From Bacillota bacterium (GTDB taxonomy: Bacteria; Bacillota; Clostridia; Lachnospirales; Lachnospiraceae): a DNA stretch of 33,816 nucleotides. Both the position numbers and the translations under genes were made by a program. The stretch is from contig JAUNDN010000029.1 in assembly GCA_030526045.1 (NCBI GenBank), positions 1 to 33,816 of the forward strand, read 5' to 3'. The notes beneath the pieces are model-generated. The model ran no database searches. It was not told the DNA's origin and worked only from the letters and a program-made list of their open reading frames with translations. Below, one piece after another: positions 7,690 to 15,544 of the stretch (position 1 is its first letter; each line of letters begins with the position of its first letter).

Positions 7690-8526
7690 CTATGGAAGTC
7701 TTACACCTGCTTTGATAGCCTGGCTTCTCACGAAACCGGCGGCCTCCCTATAGCTCTCATAGTCCGGAAGATGTTCCACGAAAACCGTCATATTCTCCCC
7801 CAAACTGTCACAAAGCTTCACAATCTTCTGATAATTGAGGCATCCCTTCCCGGGCATCACCTCTCTGATCACGCAAGGAAATGTTTCCTCCATAATCACA
7901 TCCTTACAGTGCACGCTTTTGATATAAGGAGCCAGTTTTCTAAAGCACTCCTCAATAAACTGTTCTCTGTGTACATAACGTTCCGGGCAATTGATCATAT
8001 TCGTAAAATCAAGATGAACACCAAAGCCCTTGCGATCTACATCCTTGATTAATTGCAAATATTCATCCGGCGAGGAAGGCACCATCCACGGCATCGGTTC
8101 GATTGTATAGCTGGTACGCACCGGATTAACTGCATCAATAATTTCCCGGACAGTATCTACAATCAGTGCATAAGTATCCTTTTGATAATTATCAGCACAA
8201 AAGCCGTCCCACTTTTCGCCTCTTGAACCGGCAATATTCACACAGCAGTTTGCTCCAAGTTCCTCTGCAAGAGCTAACTGATTCTTGCAATAGGTAATTG
8301 CCCTATTTCTCTCCTCTGTATTGGGGGAAAGCGGGCTGCACCATGCACCAACTTCGCCGATCACCATGTCATGTTCCTGTACACAGGCAAGATATGCTTT
8401 CTTTTCTTCTGCTGAAGCATCGTATTCTATTGGAGCAAGTACGGCACGATAGCCAAGCTGTTCCACCAGCATATACCATTCCTGCGGGTTTTGATATGTT
8501 TTTTCGATTCCTCCGCCAATCCTCAT
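7690..8526 (-). CDS. sugar phosphate isomerase/epimerase (xylose isomerase-like TIM barrel)
   Basis: This 278-aa protein matches the AP-endonuclease-2 / xylose-isomerase-like TIM-barrel family in length and in its metal-site strands: YTIEPMPW, GVHLDFTNM, SVHCKDV and FVEHLPDY supply the expected Glu, Asp, His and Glu ligands of a divalent metal. Family members isomerise or epimerise sugars, often keto-sugars, inositol derivatives or tagatose/psicose-like substrates. The substrate cannot be told from sequence. It starts at ATG 8526 behind GGTGG and follows the MraY-like gene by 17 nt, as the last gene of that run. Confidence 0.8.
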   Translation of the reverse strand: MRIGGGIEKTYQNPQEWYMLVEQLGYRAVLAPIEYDASAEEKKAYLACVQEHDMVIGEVGAWCSPLSPNTEERNRAITYCKNQLALAEELGANCCVNIAGSRGEKWDGFCADNYQKDTYALIVDTVREIIDAVNPVRTSYTIEPMPWMVPSSPDEYLQLIKDVDRKGFGVHLDFTNMINCPERYVHREQFIEECFRKLAPYIKSVHCKDVIMEETFPCVIREVMPGKGCLNYQKIVKLCDSLGENMTVFVEHLPDYESYREAAGFVRSQAIKAGVRLP

Positions 8527-8543
8527 TGTTTTCCACCATTCTT

Positions 8544-9506
8544 CTAAAGTAAAATCAAATAAACAGTCACTGCTGACACCACAATCTGAATAATTGCAAA
8601 CCGGAACACCGTCTGGGTATTGGACCAGCCCATCACCTTTCTCACGTGATCGTGAAGCGGTGTTCTGGTATTTTTCAAAATATAAATCTTAAATGCGCGG
8701 ATCAGAGAAACCTTTATTAGTCCCAGCCCCCCATCCAGAATAAGTACAATTGCTACCGGTATGAACAAAATCGGACTGCCGCTCTTTAGCGCAACAATAC
8801 TGATAAAAATTCCCATAGCACGGCTTCCCGCATCTCCCATCATCAGCTTGCTCGGGGTCGCGTTGAACCACAAATATCCCAGGATACAGACCATAAACAG
8901 CAATATCAATGTATTAAAGTCACCTGATACCTTCAAGATATTGTCAATGATCAGAAAGGTGCCAAGTGTGATCAGCACCAGCGTCCCTGAAAGTCCGTCC
9001 ACGCCGTCGGCACAGTTTGTCACATTGATAGATCCCCATACCAAAGCAACGATCAGAATTCCGAATAAAATCGGTGGAATCGTGAGAGACATTCCAATCG
9101 TCGCCAGCTGTATGGAGCTTTCATGAAAGCTCAGATATGTCACTGCCAGAATTACTGCAACTGCAAGATCCAGGAGTCCTTTTTTCAGTTCTCCCCACGG
9201 ATGTTCCGCTGCATCATCCATGTACCCCGTAAACATCTCAGCCGTAACGAGGATCATATAAATCACTGTTTCAAGCGTAACCGGAGCAAAAAGAAGTGCC
9301 GTTCCCACAAACACCAAGACAAATAGGATGCCTGCTCCCCTTGGCTTTCCGGCAGAGAGCTTTCCGTCATGAGCAAAGGCTCTTCCCTCGTCCTTCGGCA
9401 GCCTGTCCCCCAGCTTTGCGGTTAAGAAACAGGTCATTGCAAATGCCACAAGCAGCCCGAGTGCTGACACTACAGGCACAGTTTCATTCAAAAAGAAGTG
9501 AATCAC
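8544..9506 (-). CDS. MraY-like glycosyl/phosphoglycosyl transferase (GT4-type PNPT family)
   Basis: This 320-aa membrane protein has about ten hydrophobic helices and the landmarks of the polyprenyl-phosphate HexNAc-1-P transferase family: NCADGVDGLSG (catalytic Asp loop), NATPSKLMMGDAGSRAMG (NxxP..MGDxGS motif) and PLHDHVRKVMGW near the C-terminus, the counterpart of MraY PLHHHFxxxGW. MraY makes lipid I; WecA/TagO-like members start teichoic acid or polysaccharide synthesis. The N-terminal segment has LPKDEGR...KLSAGKPRGAG in place of the KxGTPTMGG of canonical MraY. It starts at GTG 9506 behind AGGAGG (8 nt) and stands outside any cell-wall cluster, so it is probably a paralogue of MraY. 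Confidence 0.78.
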   Translation of the reverse strand: MIHFFLNETVPVVSALGLLVAFAMTCFLTAKLGDRLPKDEGRAFAHDGKLSAGKPRGAGILFVLVFVGTALLFAPVTLETVIYMILVTAEMFTGYMDDAAEHPWGELKKGLLDLAVAVILAVTYLSFHESSIQLATIGMSLTIPPILFGILIVALVWGSINVTNCADGVDGLSGTLVLITLGTFLIIDNILKVSGDFNTLILLFMVCILGYLWFNATPSKLMMGDAGSRAMGIFISIVALKSGSPILFIPVAIVLILDGGLGLIKVSLIRAFKIYILKNTRTPLHDHVRKVMGWSNTQTVFRFAIIQIVVSAVTVYLILL

Positions 9507-9527
9507 AGTTTTTTCCTCCTGCTGTCC

Positions 9528-10148
9528 TTATCTGATAAAGTTCGTTCTATTAGTATTCTCACTCATCGGAGGTTCTACCCCATTTTCTTTGCCTGCCGCG
9601 ATGCATTTTAACAGCCATGCCATATTCTTACCCAGATTCCGCATGGTCTGAAGCCCCTCCTCATCCTTCTTCACATCCTCCGGCTTACTTCCGTGTACCA
9701 TATTCCAATAGGTTGAAGATACCACCGGCATTTGTCGGATTCCAAAGTATTTATTCAGGTCATCCAAGGTCACCGTCGTTCCGGCACGCCTTGCAGATGC
9801 CACTGCCGCTGCCGGCTTATGCGCAAAACAGCCTCCGGCATAAAAGAAACGATCCAGCATACTCATCAAATTTCCGTTGGGTGATGCAAAGTAAACCGGA
9901 GAACCGATGATCAGTCCGTCCGCCTGCTCCATCTTTTCAATCATGCTGTTCACAATATCATCCCCAAAAACACATCTTCTCTTTCCTGTGCAGCCTCCGC
10001 AGCCGATACAGCCTCTGATGGGCTGCTTTCCGATAGATGCAATTTCTGTCTCCACGCCATTCTCATTTAAAGTCGCCGCCACCTCCGACAATGCCGTATA
10101 GGTACAGCCCTTCTCATTAGGGCTTCCGTTGATCAGTAAAACCTTCAT
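9528..10148 (-). CDS. flavodoxin family protein / NADPH-dependent FMN reductase
   Basis: This 206-aa flavoprotein starts MKVLLINGSPNEKGCTYTAL, the phosphate-binding loop of the NADPH-dependent FMN reductase family. CIGCGGCTGKRRC near residues 47-60 is the cysteine pattern of the iron-sulfur flavoprotein-like subgroup, and GLIIGSPVYFASPNG forms the second flavin loop. Members reduce quinones, nitro or azo compounds, or act as electron carriers. Start ATG 10148 has AGGAGG at 8 nt. It lies between rnhA (26 nt upstream) and the MraY-like gene (21 nt downstream). The C-terminal SENTNRTNFIR tail is typical of this group. Confidence 0.85.
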   Translation of the reverse strand: MKVLLINGSPNEKGCTYTALSEVAATLNENGVETEIASIGKQPIRGCIGCGGCTGKRRCVFGDDIVNSMIEKMEQADGLIIGSPVYFASPNGNLMSMLDRFFYAGGCFAHKPAAAVASARRAGTTVTLDDLNKYFGIRQMPVVSSTYWNMVHGSKPEDVKKDEEGLQTMRNLGKNMAWLLKCIAAGKENGVEPPMSENTNRTNFIR

Positions 10149-10174
10149 TTCAAATACCTCCTGTTCCTTCGCGC

Positions 10175-10771
10175 CTATATACCAAGCGCTTCCTTGGCTA
10201 GCTCGTCCGCCATATCATTGTACTTATTACCCGAATGACCGGTCACCTTTACAAAACTGATCTTGACCTGACTTCTGGCTTTATCATAAAAGGCTTTATA
10301 TGCCTTTGTTCCCTCTTTGTTGGTCTTCCACTCCCCTAGACACCACTTTGCAATCCCCTCATAATCATGGAAAATTGCAATTTCCCGGATTCCATGATCA
10401 AGCGCATACTGCATAGCCGCCTCGGCTCCCTTGATTTCCCCAGCCACGTTGCGCATTGTGGCAAGCTCCTCATCCTGAAAGCTTTGGCTGTATGTTTCCT
10501 CCTGCCCTCCATCAAGCACTACCATTCCGTAGGAAAATTCTCCCGTTGCCGAATTGTAGCTTCCGTCTACATAGATTTCCACACAGCCCGGATTCTGCAC
10601 TCCTTCTTCCTCTTGTCCGTTAAGCCCCAGAAAACTGCGTGCCTCCTCCTCGCTTTGAAAGCTCTTATATACTGCGCCGGAATAGCCGCTCACACTCGCC
10701 TTACACTCGTCCCATGTTCTGAAAATCCCTGTTTTCAGACCTTTTTTTACCGCATAATACTTTTCTGCCAT
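10175..10771 (-). CDS. ribonuclease H with viroplasmin (caulimovirus P6-like) N-terminal domain
   Basis: The N-terminal 50 residues (MAEKYYAVKKGLKTGIFRTWDECKASVSGYSGAVYKSF) form a viroplasmin/RNase H1 hybrid-binding domain. The C-terminal 140 residues are the RNase H fold with carboxylates in IYVDGSYN, AGEIKGAEAA, IFHDYEGI and NDMADELA, plus GHSGN. It cleaves RNA in RNA-DNA hybrids in the cytoplasm. I place the start at ATG 10771, which has GGAGG 6 nt upstream, rather than 7 codons further upstream; this gives 198 aa. It is the first gene of a run that continues with the FMN reductase, MraY-like and isomerase genes. Confidence 0.9.
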   Translation of the reverse strand: MAEKYYAVKKGLKTGIFRTWDECKASVSGYSGAVYKSFQSEEEARSFLGLNGQEEEGVQNPGCVEIYVDGSYNSATGEFSYGMVVLDGGQEETYSQSFQDEELATMRNVAGEIKGAEAAMQYALDHGIREIAIFHDYEGIAKWCLGEWKTNKEGTKAYKAFYDKARSQVKISFVKVTGHSGNKYNDMADELAKEALGI

Positions 10772-10910
10772 TGGAAACCTCCTGCCAATCAATCATATCA
10801 TATTCTCATCCTCTTTCCTACCGTATTTTTTCTCTAATATTTAGTTTTTCTTTATTTTTTCTTTCTCTTTTAGAAACACTTTGGACACATTTATCCGGTA
10901 TCATAAAACT

Positions 10911-11017
10911 ATCAAATGAAGTCGCCGGTGCCAAGACCGTGTGCCGACCGGCTTCGCCAAAACATTACAGGCCCTCCTGTTTACATAGATACCGGTACCG
11001 AAAGGTGCCGGTTTTTT
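10911..11017 (+). ncRNA. candidate small structured RNA ending in an intrinsic terminator
   Basis: About 105 nt on the + strand fold into three hairpins: GCCGGT (10924-10929) with ACCGGC (10947-10952); ACAGG (10967-10971) with CCTGT (10976-10980); and a 9-bp terminator stem (10991-10999 with 11004-11012, GAAA loop) followed by TTTTTT. GCCGGT can also pair with ACCGGT of the terminator arm (10991-10996), so two folds compete. A promoter-like TGGACA (10882-10887) and TAAAAC (10904-10909) lie 16 nt apart just upstream. No + strand gene follows, so this would be a free RNA rather than a leader. I cannot assign it to a known RNA family. Confidence 0.45.
10991..11017 (+). terminator. strong + strand intrinsic terminator
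   Basis: ACCGGTACC, a GAAA tetraloop and GGTGCCGGT form a 9-bp stem with one G-U pair, followed by six T. Nothing coding on the + strand precedes it; it ends the candidate small RNA. Confidence 0.8.
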
Positions 11018-11021
11018 ATGC

Positions 11022-11064
11022 AAAAGAGGCATCACTCCTGCCAAAAGCTCGGCCGGGTGATGCC
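11022..11064 (-). terminator. intrinsic terminator of the envelope/sigma gene cluster
   Basis: GGCATCAC (11028-11035) pairs perfectly with GTGATGCC (11057-11064). On the minus strand the stem is followed by TCTTTT. It is placed about 50 bp after the stop codon at 11117. Confidence 0.6.
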
Positions 11065-11116
11065 CCATCTATCTTATTTCCTTATCTTGTTATTGATACT
11101 GTTCTGCTAAAGCTCT

Positions 11117-11827
11117 TCAGTCATCTTCAATAATAATGCATGACATACAATGAGTTACGCCATTTTCCCAGCTTTTTCCCATATGTATGCATCCATCCGC
11201 TGCACAGTAGGACACCTGAACGGTTCCTGCTACTTTTGCCTTTTTCAAATCTACGCTTAAGTTGATACATATATCGCTCAATTCATCTGCATTTTCTTTG
11301 GAGCTCAGCACAAAATAGATAGGAATATTCATTACTGACTGACTTTTATCCTTTTCCCATTCCTGCAGAATATAGTTTCTCGCCGCCTGATAAATCGGAT
11401 TGCCGGAATAGTCAGCTCTGCATCTTTCCAAATGTTTAACACTATATTCATCCGCAAACCACAGGTATTTACTGTCGTTCTTGCCTATCTTAACAGGCAC
11501 TTTTTTGGTATAAGCAGCGTTTGCTTCAGCAGAAAACTCCGGCAATGGTGCCACCAGATCATTGAGTACATTGCAGGTCGCCTGCGCCTGCGGTGCAACC
11601 GGTTGTCTTCCCTCTGCTTTTCCAAAGTTGACATAGTGATTGTAAAGCCCTGCCTCATCATTCCCAAAAGCTGCCTTTACATCCGGATAGGTCTCTGCAT
11701 AGTATTCTGCATCAAATACAGTTCCATCCGCCATTGTCTTGGGAGCGGCATATACATCGATGCTGCTAAGCAGCATAACTACTGCGCCTCCCATACCAAG
11801 CATTGTTCTCATCATTTTGTTCTTCAT
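11117..11827 (-). CDS. secreted protein with YPDV-type surface motif
   Basis: This 236-aa protein has a signal peptide (MKNKMMRTMLGMGGAVVMLLSSIDVYA, likely cut after A27). Residues 38-73 carry the EYYAETYPDVKAAFG...LYNHYVNFGKAEGR motif, a short helical module I know from many Lachnospiraceae cell-surface proteins. The remaining 150 residues match no family I recognise. They end with cysteines at CAADGC and CMSC that could form disulfides. Its ATG overlaps the TGA stop of the sigma-fusion gene (ATGA), so translation is coupled. Export beside a membrane-tethered sigma factor suggests a role in the same envelope system; this is inference. The function is unknown. Confidence 0.75.
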   Translation of the reverse strand: MKNKMMRTMLGMGGAVVMLLSSIDVYAAPKTMADGTVFDAEYYAETYPDVKAAFGNDEAGLYNHYVNFGKAEGRQPVAPQAQATCNVLNDLVAPLPEFSAEANAAYTKKVPVKIGKNDSKYLWFADEYSVKHLERCRADYSGNPIYQAARNYILQEWEKDKSQSVMNIPIYFVLSSKENADELSDICINLSVDLKKAKVAGTVQVSYCAADGCIHMGKSWENGVTHCMSCIIIEDD

Positions 11828-14157
11828 TGGTTATTTTCCTCCTTTATACCATAAACCTGTTTGTGGTCACCATTAACCACCACAGTTAATTCACCTTCAT
11901 ACCCTACACTTTCTGCCGGTCCCAAATCCTGCCATTCCTTAAATGTCTCATCAACAAGGTACGCATGTCCGTCATGTATGACTGCTGCATATCCCTTATA
12001 AAAGAGGGTGCCATCATCATATTCCGCAACTACATTTCCCTCATGATCAATATACTTCCACTTATCATTATCGCATACGAGCCAATAGGTGGAATCTCCC
12101 ATATAAATTTTATCATACACGGCCAAGATCACGCTGTTATCCATAGTTTCTTCGGTCATTCCGGGTTTTTTAGCAAAGTCAACCAGCACATCCCGATCTC
12201 CCATCGTAATCACCATATGCGCACCGTAATTGTAGGTCACACATCCATCATGGAAAAATCCTCTGTAAGAGCAATTATCTGCATTGCCACCATATTCCTG
12301 AACCGTAAACCCTGCATCGGAATCCGGAACTGCATGCCACAGATTGAATTGACAGATTTCCCGGTAGTTTTCATCATACACCTGTAGGAAGCCCGCTTCA
12401 AGATACGCATTATCCGTGATATAGTAACCATGATTCATTGTGCTGATAGGATTTCTTGGCACATAACCACACCAGCCACCTGCACCGCTCCCTTCTATAA
12501 TATACCCGTTTGCCTCAACAATGTTATTAGAATTCTCTTGCTCCTTTTGTTGCTGAGCTTCCCACTCTTTCTTTTCTTCCAGCATCTTGAGATAACCCGG
12601 ATCATCTACCCATGAGATATTTCCATTCTCATCCACCGTACCGATCTGAGCAACAAACTCATCGCTGTCAGATGCACTGTATACTGTGGAAATTCCGTCA
12701 TAGAAGCCATTAATGCGCGCTGTCGGGCCTTCGCATTTTGCCTGGGCCAGCTGCGTGCCGTTCATGGAATAATAGGTAATTGTGCAAAGTTCATTCCCCT
12801 CCGGATCTTCGTGAAGAAGAATATACATGTTGCCGGACGCCTTTACCTCGTCATTTCCGCAGTAAACCACCTTTCCCTGACTGTCAAAAAGTGTATACTC
12901 CTTCGTTTCCAGCTCATAATCCCAGCTCATATCATCAAGGCTAACTGTCTGCGTTACAAAAGTGGAGTTCGTCAACACAAAATATCCGTTTTCATTCGGT
13001 GCTGCATAGAATCCCATATATTCGCAAGGCACGATTTCTTCCTGTCTGTAGTTGATCGCTCCCCAGAGGCCATCCTTTTTAACAGGAATCACACCCCCAA
13101 ATGCATAACCAAAGCTTTCATACTCATCAAGGGAAAATAATTCTGAAAATTCGATAAACTCTGTAGGATCTGCTCCTTCCTTTTCATCCGGCATCTCTGC
13201 TTTCATTTCTTCCGTGGCTGCTTCATTCTCCTTACCACTTTCGCCCTCTTCCGACACAGGCGTTTCCAGGGACTCCTCCTGCAAATCAGCTTCCTTGGTA
13301 GCTACCACTTTCTCCTGCGGCTGTTTTGGAATTGTCGCTATGCCAAAAATCACGCCACCTCCGAGCACTGCCGCCGCAGCCCCTATGATCATCTTGGTTT
13401 TCAGCGCCATCTTCCCCGCTTTCGCTGTCTGACCGTTCATTCCTTTCACTGCCCTATTTTGATCTGACAAATCCTGCAATCCGTTCTTCAATGCTTTCGG
13501 CATTTCTGTCACCTCGCAGGCTTCCGCTTCCATACCAAAGAAAAGTAACAGGAAAGGAGCAACAGCGTAAAGGCGTGTCCCCTTCTTCTCATGAAGGTCA
13601 ACGACTGCTTCTTTAATTTTCCCCTTAGCACGGTTTAGATGTGACTTTACCGTGCTGACCGGAATGTTTAATTCCTTTGCAATCTCCTCCTGCTTTTGTT
13701 CATTGTAGTAAAATCCAATAACACATAAGCGCTGCATTTCTGACAGGCTGTCTATTATTTCTCGGATCAGTCTCTGCTTCTCCCGATCCTGCAAAACACT
13801 TTCCGGAATAAATTCCTCATCGTCAGCAATATTTTCAAAGAAGTTGCTCTCTTCCTCTGTACCTTCATTTAATAGGATCTCCTGACGATTCGCTTTCAAA
13901 AAAGCATAGCATTTTCGATTGGCAATGACTGCTGCCCAGCTCAAAAACTGTTCTGTTTCCCGTAACTGTAATATACTCCTGCTGATCTCCAGATAGGTTT
14001 CCTGCAGCATATCCATAGCACCTTCTTCATTTTTCATCACATGAATGATGCAGGTGTGCAGATATTGATAAGACAACTCATATATGCGGTTAAAGGCTTC
14101 TGTATTGCCTGCCTGATACTGTGCAACTGCTTCACATAATTCTTTTGGTGTTTTCAT
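11824..14157 (-). CDS. ECF-type sigma factor fused to a membrane span and an extracytoplasmic WG-repeat-like domain
   Basis: This 777-aa protein starts with an ECF sigma factor: region 2 at about residues 15-90 (AFNRIYELSY...DMLQETYLEISRS...FLSWAAVIANRKCY) and region 4 at 130-185 (SLSEMQRLCVIGFYYNEQKQEEIAKELNIPVSTVKSHLNRAKGK). A hydrophobic stretch at 196-208 precedes a clear membrane span (256-276, MIIGAAAAVLGGGVIFGIATI). The last 500 residues would lie outside the cell: an acidic linker, then a WG-type repeat (DGLWGAINYRQEEIVPCEY) and other beta-rich repeats. Ordinary ECF factors are about 180 aa. This form would couple an external sensor directly to sigma activity, perhaps by proteolysis. 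Start ATG 14157 has GGAGGGAG upstream. Fusion, not frameshift: the frame is open throughout. Confidence 0.85.
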   Translation of the reverse strand: MKTPKELCEAVAQYQAGNTEAFNRIYELSYQYLHTCIIHVMKNEEGAMDMLQETYLEISRSILQLRETEQFLSWAAVIANRKCYAFLKANRQEILLNEGTEEESNFFENIADDEEFIPESVLQDREKQRLIREIIDSLSEMQRLCVIGFYYNEQKQEEIAKELNIPVSTVKSHLNRAKGKIKEAVVDLHEKKGTRLYAVAPFLLLFFGMEAEACEVTEMPKALKNGLQDLSDQNRAVKGMNGQTAKAGKMALKTKMIIGAAAAVLGGGVIFGIATIPKQPQEKVVATKEADLQEESLETPVSEEGESGKENEAATEEMKAEMPDEKEGADPTEFIEFSELFSLDEYESFGYAFGGVIPVKKDGLWGAINYRQEEIVPCEYMGFYAAPNENGYFVLTNSTFVTQTVSLDDMSWDYELETKEYTLFDSQGKVVYCGNDEVKASGNMYILLHEDPEGNELCTITYYSMNGTQLAQAKCEGPTARINGFYDGISTVYSASDSDEFVAQIGTVDENGNISWVDDPGYLKMLEEKKEWEAQQQKEQENSNNIVEANGYIIEGSGAGGWCGYVPRNPISTMNHGYYITDNAYLEAGFLQVYDENYREICQFNLWHAVPDSDAGFTVQEYGGNADNCSYRGFFHDGCVTYNYGAHMVITMGDRDVLVDFAKKPGMTEETMDNSVILAVYDKIYMGDSTYWLVCDNDKWKYIDHEGNVVAEYDDGTLFYKGYAAVIHDGHAYLVDETFKEWQDLGPAESVGYEGELTVVVNGDHKQVYGIKEENNQ

Positions 14158-14216
14158 TTTCTCCCTCCATCAATGGTACTTTCAAAAGCCACGCTGTCCG
14201 GCTATAGAATGAACCG

Positions 14217-15533
14217 TCATTTCACAAATAGCTGTCGCATCTGTGCTCCTAATTCCATCCAGCTTACATCCCAATCCACATTTTTCTCTTCTTTATACTT
14301 CTGCAATAAATCAATCAGTTCATCGTTTTCATAATTGTAAGATTCATCCGGCTTATCTGCATCCGCAGAAGTACGAATACGAAAAGCCTTATCCTGAGAG
14401 AAATACCATCTTTCAGCACTGCCATCAGCTCGCTCTAAATAGGCAAATTCCAAATGAGAAAATGCATCATAGTAAAGCCAGAAACGATTTCCTTCCATTT
14501 GGTAGCTGACACGCATCACCTGCCCTTGATCATCCAGATTGGCCGTGACATGGCATGTAACCCCACTCATTTCCACATCCTTAGACTGCTCGTTTTGTGC
14601 ATTACAGTTCTGAACAATGTTGTTGTATCGCTTCCTTATCTCAGTGACGTGCTGCTCCACTGCTTCCCCCGTAAGACGCTCTCCGAAAATCGGTGTTTGC
14701 GGACTGTTCTCATCATAGACAATGGTTACCTTCTGATCAGAAGTAACTTCTCTGTCGGGACTATAGGACATCTCAAAGGAATATGGTCCTGTATAGCTTC
14801 TTGCCACCAGAACTCCAATGCCGTAGTTCCAGTCTCCCAGGCCCTCGTCCACATAGTATTCCACCATTCCTTCTGCTCCGGTTAGGGTAATAATATCATC
14901 CAACGTATTTATACTGTCCTTATTTGAATTGAAAAGTTGTCTGAGAGGACCACAAATTTCATTTATCGTCTCACTCTCACCAACCATCATATAGTCAATG
15001 TCCCCATAGATCATTTCGCATGGAAATGCTCCTTCTTTATCATAAAACTTATCCGGCTCCCCCAGAAGCTCAATTACCTCTTCTTTTGTAAGTCCGAAAG
15101 CACGTGCTATTTCAGGGTTCATATAGTCGGGATCTATCTCCTCCTGCGCTTGCGCTTTTGCATCGTCCTGGTCTCCCTCTGTTTCGTTTACGCTCTCACT
15201 ATCTGTCTGCGTTTTCCGTGAGGGTTCAGCGATTTTCTCCGCTTCCTCCCAAAGGTTTTCCATTTCCGGGCTTTCCAATGTTTCTTCTAAGTCTTTATCT
15301 AAGTCGTTCTTTTCTGCACCATCTATTACTGACAGGATCCCTTTTACTCCCAAAAAGCCCCCTGCCAACAAAAGAAGTACAACAGCGCCGCCTGCCACCA
15401 GCTTAACCGGAAATTTTTTACGGGGAATCTTTACCACCGTTTGGTTTTTGCATTCACCCCCTACCTTTGTGCCACAGTTTGGACAAAAAACCGCGTTTTC
15501 ATTTAATGCCTGCCCACATTTACTACAAAACAT
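14217..15533 (-). CDS. zinc-ribbon membrane protein with BamE-like external region
   Basis: This 438-aa protein begins with a double-CxxC zinc ribbon (CSKCGQALNENAVFCPNCG, cysteines 3, 6, 17, 20), then one membrane span (about 44-66), then an acidic linker and an external C-terminal part. Around residues 140-180 the sequence IARAFGLTKEEVIELLGEPDKFYD resembles the helix-turn of BamE/SmpA-like lipoprotein domains; this is a weak similarity. Zinc-ribbon plus span plus external sensor is a common layout of clostridial envelope proteins of unknown role. Start ATG has GGGGAGG 5 nt upstream. It sits between the lipoprotein gene (11-nt gap) and the sigma-fusion gene (59-nt gap). Confidence 0.78.
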   Translation of the reverse strand: MFCSKCGQALNENAVFCPNCGTKVGGECKNQTVVKIPRKKFPVKLVAGGAVVLLLLAGGFLGVKGILSVIDGAEKNDLDKDLEETLESPEMENLWEEAEKIAEPSRKTQTDSESVNETEGDQDDAKAQAQEEIDPDYMNPEIARAFGLTKEEVIELLGEPDKFYDKEGAFPCEMIYGDIDYMMVGESETINEICGPLRQLFNSNKDSINTLDDIITLTGAEGMVEYYVDEGLGDWNYGIGVLVARSYTGPYSFEMSYSPDREVTSDQKVTIVYDENSPQTPIFGERLTGEAVEQHVTEIRKRYNNIVQNCNAQNEQSKDVEMSGVTCHVTANLDDQGQVMRVSYQMEGNRFWLYYDAFSHLEFAYLERADGSAERWYFSQDKAFRIRTSADADKPDESYNYENDELIDLLQKYKEEKNVDWDVSWMELGAQMRQLFVK

Positions 15534-15544
15534 ATGTACCTCCC

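Larger units (their letters stand above)
10772..11116. other. 345-bp intergenic region between rnhA and the secreted-protein gene
   Basis: No convincing protein gene lies here. It contains a T-rich stretch at about 10825-10880, a putative + strand promoter and structured small RNA (10881-11017), and a minus-strand hairpin (11028-11064) that probably ends the five-gene cluster. The rnhA promoter must lie near 10790-10850; I see no strong -35 for it. Confidence 0.6.

Noticed and set aside
10771-11133. 120-aa and 64-aa open frames on the + strand in the gap after rnhA
   Set aside because: They run through the hairpins and terminator, start without a ribosome site and show no protein-like composition; a structured RNA explains the region better.
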